IMG/VR virus record: IMGVR_UViG_3300010157_000045
Location: 1-64,000 of that record
DNA from: a virus
DNA: 64,000 nt
Direction: 5' to 3' (one strand)
The notes beneath the pieces are model-generated. The model was not told the DNA's origin and did no database searches. It was given only the letters and a program-made list of their open reading frames with translations. Shown piece by piece: positions 17,119 to 25,340 of this stretch (positions are counted from its first letter, which is position 1; every line of letters begins with the position of its first letter). A program made the position numbers and the translations under genes.

Positions 17119-18138
17119 TTAGAGGTTTCTATAGATGTCTAGCAATAAGTTCTTGTTAAACTGTTCACTGTCGATTGTGCTCAACTGGCTGTACACAATT
17201 TGATCTACAGATTCAAATTCTATGTTACCTTGTATTTCATAATCAGTTAAATCAGTTACCTTAGCTGGAATAATTGTAATTTCACGTAACTTATATGTTT
17301 CAATGAATGTTTCTTTGATAAAGGTAGCTTCTTCGTAACTGATATCAATGTCTAAATTAACTCGAACATGCATATTGGGTCGAAGCATAACTTCTGTGTG
17401 TTTGAGTACATCACTTAGTTGGAACACACGATACATAGGTTGATCGGGCCAAGCATGATATACAGGTTCTTTATCCCATTCTAGGATCATTAAGCCACGA
17501 TCATCGTCGCCGGCGTCTGCATAGTTGTGTGGGAAACAATTACCTAGGTAAGTGATATTACCTTTAGTTTGACGTTTATGAAAGTGGCCAGAGAACACAT
17601 GTTCAAATCCTTTCATATCGTTTTTAGGATCTACTTCACCGTGGTCCGGCATAGCAACCATGGCATTCATCAAGTACCCGGGCAATTCAAAGTGCCCAAA
17701 CAAATATTTACCTTTTAATTTCTTTAACTTCTTGAAGTCATCACCTACCAGCCAAGGGGCAATAGTGACATCACCGATAGTAGTCCAATCGTTGCAAATA
17801 TGGATGTTCTTGAGATGCTTTGCCCATTCCACGCTCTGTACATCTCTTTTATCCCGATAATACAAATCATGATTACCAGGAATAAAGAATACGGTTTCAA
17901 AATTATCATTTAAATGCTCCAGTGCTTGCAAGCTGTATTGAAGTGTAAGAATATTGATCGATGCACGATTATTGTGCCAATCGCCCAAGAACATGGCAGT
18001 ATCGCATCCTTCTTCTCGAGCTTTGGCAGTTGCCCATTTAACAAAATTCAAACAGTCATCGTTGTGCGTTTGGCTGTTTGATTTTAATCCAAAGTGAATG
18101 TCAGTGAAGATCGCGGCCTTACGGAATAGATTAGTCAT
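17119..18138 (-). CDS. 47: Recombination nuclease subunit gp47 (SbcD/Mre11-like)
   Basis: Nuclease subunit of the gp46/gp47 end-resection complex. Its 339 residues match T4 gp47 in length. Metallophosphoesterase motifs are in order: FTDIHFG (Asp13, His15), LGDWHNNR, PGNHDLYYR, GHFELPG and SGHFHKR. The ATG at 18138 is only 7 nt from a -10 box, with no clear ribosome site. The pair gp47 then gp46 is interrupted by the two radical-SAM genes at 14698 and 16119. Confidence 0.96.
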   Translation of the reverse strand: MTNLFRKAAIFTDIHFGLKSNSQTHNDDCLNFVKWATAKAREEGCDTAMFLGDWHNNRASINILTLQYSLQALEHLNDNFETVFFIPGNHDLYYRDKRDVQSVEWAKHLKNIHICNDWTTIGDVTIAPWLVGDDFKKLKKLKGKYLFGHFELPGYLMNAMVAMPDHGEVDPKNDMKGFEHVFSGHFHKRQTKGNITYLGNCFPHNYADAGDDDRGLMILEWDKEPVYHAWPDQPMYRVFQLSDVLKHTEVMLRPNMHVRVNLDIDISYEEATFIKETFIETYKLREITIIPAKVTDLTDYEIQGNIEFESVDQIVYSQLSTIDSEQFNKNLLLDIYRNL

Positions 18139-18145
18139 AGCTAAT

Positions 18146-18174
18146 ACTATACAGGTTTATTTTGATAATTGCAA
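18146..18174 (-). promoter_or_regulatory. Sigma70-like promoter directly before gp47
   Basis: On the minus strand, TTGCAA (18169-18174), a 17-bp spacer, then TATAGT (18146-18151). Seven bases separate the -10 from the ATG, so the message should be leaderless or nearly so. This arrangement is shared with gp46. Confidence 0.6.
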
Positions 18175-18185
18175 GATCGATTTGC

Positions 18186-19073
18186 TCAATCGTCGTAGCC
18201 ACCACCGTCACTGCCTGAACTAATTTTCATTCCCTGGCGTGTGTAACTTGGGCTTAGATTGTTCATTTCTAAAATATCATCTCGCAGATTCTGATTACGC
18301 TTCTCAATATTAAGTACTCGAGTAAAACTATTAGTAATAGCGGCAGTATAATAAGCAAAAGGGTTTTGTGATTTAAATTCATCAAATTGCAGTCCAATTT
18401 GCGATAATTGAAGTAGTGCTTGACTACGCATTTCATCGTTGTAAGTATAACCACGCCAGTTACTGCGTGTAGCGTAACGTTCGCACAATTTAATAAACAT
18501 GTGTGCCAACTTAGGAGTCATTTTTCCGTGTTCACGGCTAAACTCACCCTTTTTAAGTGTACCCTTCCAGTGGCTCTTGCCCACAATAATTGGTTCGCCC
18601 GCATCGGAAACCTTGTAATGAAAGAAAGGGGGAAAGTTACATTTGACGTATTTGGTATTGCCAGCAATGTCTAGTTCATCATCGTCATACTCTGACCGAA
18701 CTGGGGCGTCATCATCTAGTTCATATGCTTTGACAGCGGCTTTACGTGATTTAACATCATCGATTGGGATATGTTCCCACGTCATTACCCGGAACACTAT
18801 ATCTGTGTCTGCAACATCTTTGAGTTTGACTTCAAATTCAGCAAGTTTGGCTTTTGTACCATCTGCTGTAGCGGCTTCGTGCGCTAACTTAGCTAACCGT
18901 TCAGCGCGATCTTTACGAGCTTGCAGTATATTCTTTTTGTTTATTTTAGCAACATCTGGAAGAATCATGTCGTATGCATTATCTTCTATATCGTCAAAAC
19001 AACAATACGATGTTTTGCTTTTGTGGATCTCTTTTAAAATATCTTTATTATTGAGATAGTTATTACGTGCCAT
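18186..19073 (-). CDS. 55: Late-transcription sigma factor gp55
   Basis: Phage sigma factor that directs host RNA polymerase to late promoters in T4-like phages. It has 295 residues; T4 gp55 is 185, so the N-terminal part is enlarged, with a long charged helix around residues 45-90 and an acidic LDDDAPVRSEYDDDEL insert. The diagnostic segment is ALLQLSQIGLQFDEFKSQN then PFAYYTAAITNSFTRVLN, matching the gp55/sigma region-2-like core. The 55-47-46 order matches the T4-like core genome. Start ATG has an AAGGAAA site. It probably reads the ATAAATA motifs found before the structural genes. Confidence 0.88.
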   Translation of the reverse strand: MARNNYLNNKDILKEIHKSKTSYCCFDDIEDNAYDMILPDVAKINKKNILQARKDRAERLAKLAHEAATADGTKAKLAEFEVKLKDVADTDIVFRVMTWEHIPIDDVKSRKAAVKAYELDDDAPVRSEYDDDELDIAGNTKYVKCNFPPFFHYKVSDAGEPIIVGKSHWKGTLKKGEFSREHGKMTPKLAHMFIKLCERYATRSNWRGYTYNDEMRSQALLQLSQIGLQFDEFKSQNPFAYYTAAITNSFTRVLNIEKRNQNLRDDILEMNNLSPSYTRQGMKISSGSDGGGYDD

Positions 19074-19091
19074 TTAGTTGTTTCCTTAACA

Positions 19092-19129
19092 GTTAGTGCA
19101 TACTAACATATTTACGTTTCAAAGGTCAA
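19092..19129 (-). promoter_or_regulatory. Sigma70-like promoter of gp55 with an inverted repeat over the -10
   Basis: On the minus strand, TTGACC (19124-19129), 18 bp, then TAGTAT (19100-19105). The -10 lies inside GTTAGT-GCAT-ACTAAC (19092-19107), a 6-bp inverted repeat that could be an operator. The -35 is 5/6 and the -10 is 4/6 to consensus. Confidence 0.4.
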
Positions 19130-19172
19130 CCTCTTTATAAAAGTAACATAATATTAGCCGTTTATATAAGGT

Positions 19173-19180
19173 AATAAATA
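19173..19180 (+). promoter_or_regulatory. Late-promoter-like AATAAATA before the baseplate block
   Basis: AATAAATACTGTATAAACAG begins 29 nt before the ATG of the gp48/54-like gene, in the divergent gap with gp55. It matches the other ATAAATACT elements and gives a short leader with AGGATCT as the ribosome site. Confidence 0.6.
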
Positions 19181-19201
19181 CTGTATAAACAGGATCTAAT
19201 T

Positions 19202-20200
19202 ATGCCAGTATTACCAAATTCAGTGCTACCAGGAGCCAGCGGCGGAACCGGCGGCTTTGGCGCCCAAATTGGCTCGGCAGTAACCTCCGGGCTACTGGGG
19301 TCTGTTGGACTGAGTGCCGCAAGCACCCGCCAAAACGTGGCTGATATGTTTAAGTACAGCGACAAAACAACAGGCCCAAGTCCAGTATTAATTTACCCAA
19401 ATGCCTCAAACGATTGGCGTGTTAGAGTTAGTTTAGCACCAGGTAGTAATTACTTTTACAATGATCCTAGTAATATTTTATTAAGTCCATTAATCAAAGA
19501 GACAGGCGGCGGCACCAGTGCTATACAAGGACAAGTCAGCAATATTTTTGCCAGTGGCGGATCTAAGCGTGTAGGTGTTGTATTTCCCTATACCCCACAA
19601 GTAACCGTAACTCATACGGCAAGTTACACACCAGTTGAATTAACACACAGTAATTATAAACACTATGCTTATAATTTCTCAGAAGTTGCCGCAATTTCTC
19701 TTAATGCAACCTTCACAGTACAAAATGTAAATGAAGGACAATATCTATTGGCAGTAATATATTTCTTCAGATCCTGTACAAAAATGTTTTTTGGCGCAGA
19801 CCCGATGGCCGGTAACCCACCTCCTATTGTGTATTTAAATGGCTACGGTCAATACTATTTGCCTAATGTACCTTGTGTAGTTACAAGTTTTAGTCACACT
19901 ATGCCACCGGAATGCGACTACATAGATATTCCTGAGCCAGCCGCAACCAACAAAGGTTATAATCCGCAATTTCAAAATTATAGATTAAACAGCACCCGTA
20001 TGCCAACTACTAGTACAGTAACACTGAGTCTGCAACCAGTTTACAGTAGATACGCACAAAGCCAAGGCTTTAGTCTTGCTGATTTTTCAGCAGGAGCATT
20101 GGTTAATAGGTCAGGCGCAGGAATGCCATCAAGCGCATTTGGTGCAACACAACAGCCTGCAAATGCGTCCAAGGGCGGACAAAATGGAGGATTCCTATAA
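19202..20200 (+). CDS. Baseplate tail-tube cap/initiator protein (gp48/gp54-like)
   Basis: A 332-residue virion protein that opens the baseplate block. The N-terminal 65 residues are Gly/Ser/Ala-rich. The core has YTPQVTVTHTASYTPVEL, NYKHYAYNFSEV and the block LLAVIYFFRSCTKMFFGAD, followed by GNPPPIVYLNGYGQYYLPNV. This pattern is shared by proteins called gp48 or gp54 in T4-like phages, which sit on the hub and nucleate the tail tube. I cannot decide between gp48 and gp54. The stop TAA overlaps the ATG of the next gene (TAATG), so the two are coupled. Confidence 0.75.
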   Translation: MPVLPNSVLPGASGGTGGFGAQIGSAVTSGLLGSVGLSAASTRQNVADMFKYSDKTTGPSPVLIYPNASNDWRVRVSLAPGSNYFYNDPSNILLSPLIKETGGGTSAIQGQVSNIFASGGSKRVGVVFPYTPQVTVTHTASYTPVELTHSNYKHYAYNFSEVAAISLNATFTVQNVNEGQYLLAVIYFFRSCTKMFFGADPMAGNPPPIVYLNGYGQYYLPNVPCVVTSFSHTMPPECDYIDIPEPAATNKGYNPQFQNYRLNSTRMPTTSTVTLSLQPVYSRYAQSQGFSLADFSAGALVNRSGAGMPSSAFGATQQPANASKGGQNGGFL

Positions 20201-20502
20201 TGTCGGCGTCTTATAGTAAATCAAGTCTATATCATGGCACAAGTACGTGGGGACCATTTCTTGATGTGTGGTCCGGAAAAACAATACCAGCTGATGTAAC
20301 TGATGCAGTATATCAAATTGATTCGGCATATAATCTTCGTCCAGATCTATTAGCATATGACATGTACAAAAATAGCGGATTATGGTGGGTATTTTCTGTA
20401 CGCAATCCTGATATCTTATTAGATCCTTTATTAAGTTTTACATCTGGGACAATAATCTACGTGCCAACTCTGGCAGTAGTTAATCAAGCCATTGGGTATT
20501 AA
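20200..20502 (+). CDS. 53: Baseplate wedge subunit gp53
   Basis: One hundred residues; T4 gp53 is 196. The segment from WGPFLDVWSGKTIP through NLRPDLLAYDMY and LWWVFSVRNPD, ending in a LysM-like SFTSGTIIYVP, is typical of short gp53 proteins of aquatic T4-like phages. Wedge proteins of this kind join neighbouring baseplate wedges into the ring around the hub. It is translationally coupled to the tube-cap gene (overlap at 20200) and only 3 nt separate it from the next gene. Confidence 0.85.
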   Translation: MSASYSKSSLYHGTSTWGPFLDVWSGKTIPADVTDAVYQIDSAYNLRPDLLAYDMYKNSGLWWVFSVRNPDILLDPLLSFTSGTIIYVPTLAVVNQAIGY

Positions 20503-20505
20503 TCA

Positions 20506-22638
20506 ATGAGTGTAAAAAAACCAATACCAACAGCATTAGTACCAAACCCGCTACATAAATTTGCATCGTACACCTATGCATTGAGTTTGTGGTGGCTTGA
20601 TATCGACGATTATAATGGCCTAGCCAGCGAAGCTGACGTTAAAGGCGCAATGGAATACAAATTAACTAAGAGTTATGTATTGGCCGAAGATTCGGGGCTG
20701 TACCCTCGACAACGCTTGCCGGGAACAGGGGGATTAAATTATAACCTAAGTGATGTAGAACTAGTAACACATATACAACCAGCAACCGATCGTGGTCAGA
20801 CCAATAATTTATCGTGTAAGTTTAAAATTACAGAACCGTATGGATCAACTTTGTTAGACGTACTAATAATGTACGGACTAGAAAAAGGTGTTGACTATAT
20901 AGATCAACCATTCCTTTTACAAATTGAATTTTTTGGGTACGATGATCAAGGAAATCAAGTTCCAAAAAGCGAAACCGACAAATTTATGAAAAGATATCCT
21001 ATTAAAATATCTGGTATGAAAGTAAAGGTCGGCGTAGAAGGATCTTCATATGCATGTACAGCAAATCCTATATCGTTTGAAGCATATTCATCGGTTAATT
21101 GTAAATTACCGAGACAGATAAATGTTGCCGGTGCAACATTTAAAGAAGTATTAGACGAACTAGCAAAAGAATATAACAAATATTATGCTACCGAAGTTGC
21201 TCTAGGACATAGAAAGTTTGCAAGCACATTAAAATTTGATATTGATAAAGATATACAAGAAAGCAAAGTAACTAACCCAAAGACTATGCCGTTAAGTCAA
21301 GTTACTCCAAGTTCTCAAGATGCGGCCCTTGGAAAAGCACCATTTATCTTTACTGCCGGCGAAGATATAAATGACATTATACAGAGATTATTTGCACAAT
21401 GTTCGTTTTGGACCGACGACCAACTTGGAATATACCAAGTAAAGCCAGATGCCAATCTAGGTACTATTGTTAACACATATAAAACCACAGTACAAAGTTT
21501 AATACAAGGTACTGATGGCGGCGGCGGTGTCTCTACTGGTGCAGCCGCTAAAGACATTGCCCGCGGCAAATTATCTTACGCATTTACTTATAGAATACAT
21601 CAACATGCAACCTTTGGCGGACGGCATACAATAGATCCAGGTCAATTCTCGGATGCTAGGCGGTTTGTAACTAAGCTGTATAATTATACCTTCACTGGGC
21701 AAAACACTGATATTTTAAAACTTGATATAACTCTCAATCTGGCATACTATACTGCTGTAATTGCGTATGCTAACAATGTTGGTGCCGGACAAGTTACAGC
21801 AGAATCTAAGAAACAGAATCAGGCAGAATATGTGGCGTCTAGTGGATATGCACTAACTCCAAGTTTTTTAATTAATTCAATATTACCACAGTTAAAAAAT
21901 ACTCCTGTTATTGCACCTACTAGGATTGAAACCATAATAAGTGACATGAGTATATCGCAGGGACTCAGAGGCCAGGCAAAATCTATCATAGGTATGGATG
22001 TGCTAAAGTCTAAACAACAAAAAACTGACGCAGACATGCTTGTAATTAAGCTAGACATTGTAGGAGATCCTACATTAATGAAACAAGACGACTGGTTATA
22101 TAGTCCAAGTCCCAATACGTCAGGTGACTATAATAACTGGCATACTTTAAGTCAGGCTGAGTTTGCTAATAAATATGGCCACATCCGTATGGATATTATG
22201 CCAGTGGTAATTGGCCTACAGATCAATACTCCGGTTGATGCCGACAACGAATACTTAAATACTGGCCTAACATTTCCGCCAATGACTCGTAACGGTACTA
22301 GTAGTTCAGTGTTTAGCGGATTGTATACAACAACAACCATTAATAATGTATTTTCAAAAGGCACGTTTACACAAACTGTTAACTGTGTACGCATTGACAA
22401 TCAAGAATACAATGCAGGTTCGGCGCCAGTAACCAACGGGTCTTCAGCAACAAGCACAAGCCAAGATAATCAGCGCGAATCAACAGAGACTAACAAAACA
22501 ACTAATAAGGTTATAACACCTACAAAACCTGTAATAGTAACTCCGGTAGTTCCGCAAACATTACCTAGTATAGTAACTGGGAGGGACAATCCGTTGGCAA
22601 CACCTGGCGGCATGGACTTTACCGCAGGAAACTTTTAA
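20506..22638 (+). CDS. Large baseplate protein, probable hub component (gp27 position)
   Basis: A 710-residue structural protein between gp53 and the gp5-like spike, where a hub protein is expected. Residues 90-150 (NNLSCKFKITEPYG, LLDVLIMYGLEKGVDY, FLLQIEFFGYDDQGN) look like the tube-like hub domain of phage and type VI hub proteins, with a GYDDxG turn. The middle has FTAGEDINDIIQRLF and a second domain. The last 70 residues are Thr/Pro/Ser-rich and low-complexity. I do not recognise a clear T4 counterpart by sequence. A gp27-like hub role is inference from position and from the EPYG...GYDD pattern. Confidence 0.6.
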   Translation: MSVKKPIPTALVPNPLHKFASYTYALSLWWLDIDDYNGLASEADVKGAMEYKLTKSYVLAEDSGLYPRQRLPGTGGLNYNLSDVELVTHIQPATDRGQTNNLSCKFKITEPYGSTLLDVLIMYGLEKGVDYIDQPFLLQIEFFGYDDQGNQVPKSETDKFMKRYPIKISGMKVKVGVEGSSYACTANPISFEAYSSVNCKLPRQINVAGATFKEVLDELAKEYNKYYATEVALGHRKFASTLKFDIDKDIQESKVTNPKTMPLSQVTPSSQDAALGKAPFIFTAGEDINDIIQRLFAQCSFWTDDQLGIYQVKPDANLGTIVNTYKTTVQSLIQGTDGGGGVSTGAAAKDIARGKLSYAFTYRIHQHATFGGRHTIDPGQFSDARRFVTKLYNYTFTGQNTDILKLDITLNLAYYTAVIAYANNVGAGQVTAESKKQNQAEYVASSGYALTPSFLINSILPQLKNTPVIAPTRIETIISDMSISQGLRGQAKSIIGMDVLKSKQQKTDADMLVIKLDIVGDPTLMKQDDWLYSPSPNTSGDYNNWHTLSQAEFANKYGHIRMDIMPVVIGLQINTPVDADNEYLNTGLTFPPMTRNGTSSSVFSGLYTTTTINNVFSKGTFTQTVNCVRIDNQEYNAGSAPVTNGSSATSTSQDNQRESTETNKTTNKVITPTKPVIVTPVVPQTLPSIVTGRDNPLATPGGMDFTAGNF

Positions 22639-22651
22639 GGAATAATCAATA

Positions 22652-24244
22652 ATGGCAACTAATGAAAGATATCGAGGTCCGAGTAAAACTGCAAAAGCAG
22701 ACAGTAAGAAAACTGGCTCTAGTGTAGATCCAGGACCATACGAAGCAATCGTCCAAGGACACGTTGAAGGCAGTCGTATGGGACAGCTAATCGTTACTAT
22801 CCCAGAATTTGGCGGAACAGTTGAAAACCCAGAAGCCGGTGGCAATTCAAATCAAATTGTTGTAAGTTATGCAAGTCCTTTTTACGGAACTACATTTGGC
22901 GCCGACGCAGGAACAAATCCAGATAGCGCATTAACCTCAGGACAAAGTTATGGTATGTGGTTTTGTCCGCCAGACATCGGTAATAAAGTATTAGTTACGT
23001 TTGTTGCTGGTGATATGCAACGTGGTTATTGGTTTGCCTGTATTTACGATAGCCCAAGTCATCATATGGTGCCTGGCATTGCTCGTAACATTGGCGGAAG
23101 CGAAAATACTAAGCCAACTGGCATAGGCGCATTTGACGAAATAATTAAAAGCGACTCAATTGCCCCGGTTAGTGAATATAATATATCATCGGAAGGCGCA
23201 TTTGATGCCGACGGACTAATTAACACCCCAAGGTATACACACCCTGGTGCTATGTCATCATATGTTCGACAAGGATTAGATAGAGATAAAGTACGTGGTG
23301 CTATTAGCTCAAGTAGTATGCGAGAAGCCCCAAGTAACGTTTATGGTATTAGTACACCAGGGCGTAAAGCTACACCAACTGATCAAGCACCCGGAAACGA
23401 TGAAGTTGTATTTTTTAGAAATGCTGGACATAGTTTTGTTATGGACGATGGCGACAAGGACGGAACAGATCAACTAATTAGATTGCGTACCAGTGCTGGA
23501 CATCAGATATTAATGAACGATACTGAACAAGTTTTATATATTGGTAGTTCTAGTGGTAGCCAATGGTTAGAGTTTAGTCCAAACGGGTCTATAAATGTAT
23601 TTGCCGGTGGCGGATTTAATATGCGTAGCAGTGGCCCAATCAACATGCACAGTGACACCAATATCACTATGTGTGCGCCACATATCAAAATAGATGCAAT
23701 ACCAAACATCAATAGTGTGGCTGGCCCAAACAAGCTGATCGCGGCCGCGGGCATTATTCCAAGTATCAGTATCAACTCATGGGGTACATTGAGTACCAGT
23801 TCACAGATGGCCACGTCAGTCAAAGCCAATGGACTAGTTAATATAAGCGCATATGGTGCAGTAAGCGTTGCCGCCGGCGGCTTATTAAAAATGAGCGCAG
23901 TTGGTGCCGCAAGCATAAGCGCAGGAGCCGCAATGTCAATTGGCGCTATGGGCATAATGGCCATAGATGGATCGGTGCTGTCATTGAATTGCGCCAAGGC
24001 CACACCACCGATACCACCAGTGTTTCAACTTCCGCCAATACCAAACAAGTTACCTGACACATCAGTTGTTGGTAAACAATGGATTTCTGGAGCCACAAAA
24101 GTAGATTCAACCTGTGCTATTGTTCCAACACATGAGCCGTGGGATCGTACAGCAATGGGCAACGGCAAGTTACAAATGGCCGCTGGCATAGCGCAGATGG
24201 CCGCAAACAGTGGTGGTTATCAGGCGGCAGCAAGCTTCTTATAA
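22652..24244 (+). CDS. 5: Baseplate central spike, gp5/VgrG-like without lysozyme domain
   Basis: A 530-residue spike protein. Residues 30-140 form an OB-fold like that of gp5/VgrG (VEGSRMGQLIVTIPEFGG, MWFCPPDIGNKVLVTFVAGD, RGYWFACIYD). Residues 250-440 are short repeats rich in Gly, Ser and Ile (SSGSQWLEFSPNGSINVFAG, INMHSDTNITMCAP) typical of the triple-stranded beta-helix needle. The lysozyme domain that lies between these parts in T4 gp5 is absent. The next gene may supply it as a separate protein. Trimeric membrane-puncturing spike at the baseplate centre is the family role. Confidence 0.85.
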   Translation: MATNERYRGPSKTAKADSKKTGSSVDPGPYEAIVQGHVEGSRMGQLIVTIPEFGGTVENPEAGGNSNQIVVSYASPFYGTTFGADAGTNPDSALTSGQSYGMWFCPPDIGNKVLVTFVAGDMQRGYWFACIYDSPSHHMVPGIARNIGGSENTKPTGIGAFDEIIKSDSIAPVSEYNISSEGAFDADGLINTPRYTHPGAMSSYVRQGLDRDKVRGAISSSSMREAPSNVYGISTPGRKATPTDQAPGNDEVVFFRNAGHSFVMDDGDKDGTDQLIRLRTSAGHQILMNDTEQVLYIGSSSGSQWLEFSPNGSINVFAGGGFNMRSSGPINMHSDTNITMCAPHIKIDAIPNINSVAGPNKLIAAAGIIPSISINSWGTLSTSSQMATSVKANGLVNISAYGAVSVAAGGLLKMSAVGAASISAGAAMSIGAMGIMAIDGSVLSLNCAKATPPIPPVFQLPPIPNKLPDTSVVGKQWISGATKVDSTCAIVPTHEPWDRTAMGNGKLQMAAGIAQMAANSGGYQAAASFL

Positions 24245-24245
24245 T

Positions 24246-24884
24246 ATGTTACAAAATATTGGACCACAGCAAGCAACCAAACAAGGGATAACAAATCCAT
24301 TGCCGGTCAGCTGGCTGGGTCGAGCAGATGCACCGATAACAATGCCGGCTACATCCAGCATAGATAGATTATCTAATACCGAAGTTCAAAACTTAATAGC
24401 TCAAATTGCATATGATAAAAGCGCCTGGGATTACACCCTGGTGGGCGCAGACAATCGACTGGGAAGATATCAGTTTAGTACACAAGCATTAGAGATCTAT
24501 GGATTTCTTGCTGTAGGATCTAACCAGCATTACGGAACAGATTGTGTAAACTATGCCAATTGTTGGCAATCAGGTTCAATTGAGTATAATATCACAAGTT
24601 TGTCTGGATTTTTATCTAGCAATGCCGCACAGGAACAGCTAGCATATCGGGCGGTATATGACCTATACAATGCGTTAGTGGCAAACGAAAGCATACAGGT
24701 CAATGACACAAACGATGTTGTTGCTGGCATGATTTATACAGGCTGGACCTTGGGTACCGGATCAAAGCCAACCATGACACAAATATCAGGGACTGGTGCG
24801 TATGCTTGGAGGTACTCGGGCGTGGGCAACGGCACAGACTCTTACAATAGCGGACGTTACGCTATCACTATTTTAAGTCGATAA
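24246..24884 (+). CDS. Putative lysozyme-like tail-associated protein
   Basis: About 212 residues from the ATG at 24246; an upstream GTG at 24210 would overlap gp5. The segment YDKSAWDYTLVGADNRLG then RYQFSTQALEIYGFL resembles the substrate-cleft region of lytic transglycosylase/lysozyme-like folds (G-x-YQF pattern). The rest includes NCWQSGSIEY and WTLGTGSKPTMTQ. Because it directly follows a gp5-like spike that lacks the lysozyme domain, a murein-cutting role in tail penetration is plausible. Catalytic residues cannot be confirmed by eye. Confidence 0.5.
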   Translation: MLQNIGPQQATKQGITNPLPVSWLGRADAPITMPATSSIDRLSNTEVQNLIAQIAYDKSAWDYTLVGADNRLGRYQFSTQALEIYGFLAVGSNQHYGTDCVNYANCWQSGSIEYNITSLSGFLSSNAAQEQLAYRAVYDLYNALVANESIQVNDTNDVVAGMIYTGWTLGTGSKPTMTQISGTGAYAWRYSGVGNGTDSYNSGRYAITILSR

Positions 24885-24891
24885 ATACAAT

Positions 24892-25269
24892 ATGGCTATA
24901 ACATATCGCGGATTCAGTACACGTACAAGCTCAAAGAAATACACTTTGACTGACTACGAACTGGCCAAACAAGATTTACTCAATTACTTCAGTCTAAAAA
25001 AAGGACAGAAGTTAATGCAACCTACCTTTGGTACTATTATATGGGATATGCTGTTTGAGCCCCTAGACGAAGGCACACAGGATATAATTACTCAAGATAT
25101 TATAAAAATTGTTAGTTACGACCCACGATTACGTGTCGGTCAAATTGCTGTTACTGCACAAGACACTGGATTACTTGTTCAGCTAACATTATCTTATATT
25201 CCAACCGATCAATCAGAAATGATTTCATTGAACTTTGACAAAAGCAGCCAAACACTAACTACTTCTTAA
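24892..25269 (+). CDS. 25: Baseplate wedge subunit gp25
   Basis: A 125-residue protein of the gp25/gpW (lysozyme-like fold, non-catalytic) family, present in the wedge of all contractile tails. Typical features are YTLTDYELAKQDLLNYFSLK, KGQKLMQPTFGTIIWDMLFE and DPRLRVGQIAV. T4 gp25 is 132 residues. A GATAAATA match lies at 24880-24887, too close (4 nt) to the ATG to serve as a normal late promoter for this gene. It is followed by 71 bp containing the promoter of gp6. Confidence 0.94.
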   Translation: MAITYRGFSTRTSSKKYTLTDYELAKQDLLNYFSLKKGQKLMQPTFGTIIWDMLFEPLDEGTQDIITQDIIKIVSYDPRLRVGQIAVTAQDTGLLVQLTLSYIPTDQSEMISLNFDKSSQTLTTS

Positions 25270-25302
25270 TTCCCCGAATTAACTGACCATATTATCCCGC
25301 CT

Positions 25303-25310
25303 GATAAATA
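25303..25310 (+). promoter_or_regulatory. Late-promoter-like GATAAATA before gp6
   Basis: GATAAATACTTGATATAGG, 30 nt upstream of the gp6 ATG, in the 71-bp gap after gp25. It shares the extended ATAAATA-n-TTGATATA pattern with the element before the tape-measure gene on the other strand. Confidence 0.65.
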
Positions 25311-25340
25311 CTTGATATAGGTAATATAGGCAAATAAAAT

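Noticed and set aside
24880-24887. GATAAATA as a late promoter for gp25
   Set aside because: Only 4 nt separate it from the ATG, so transcription would begin inside the gene; probably chance within the end of the upstream gene.
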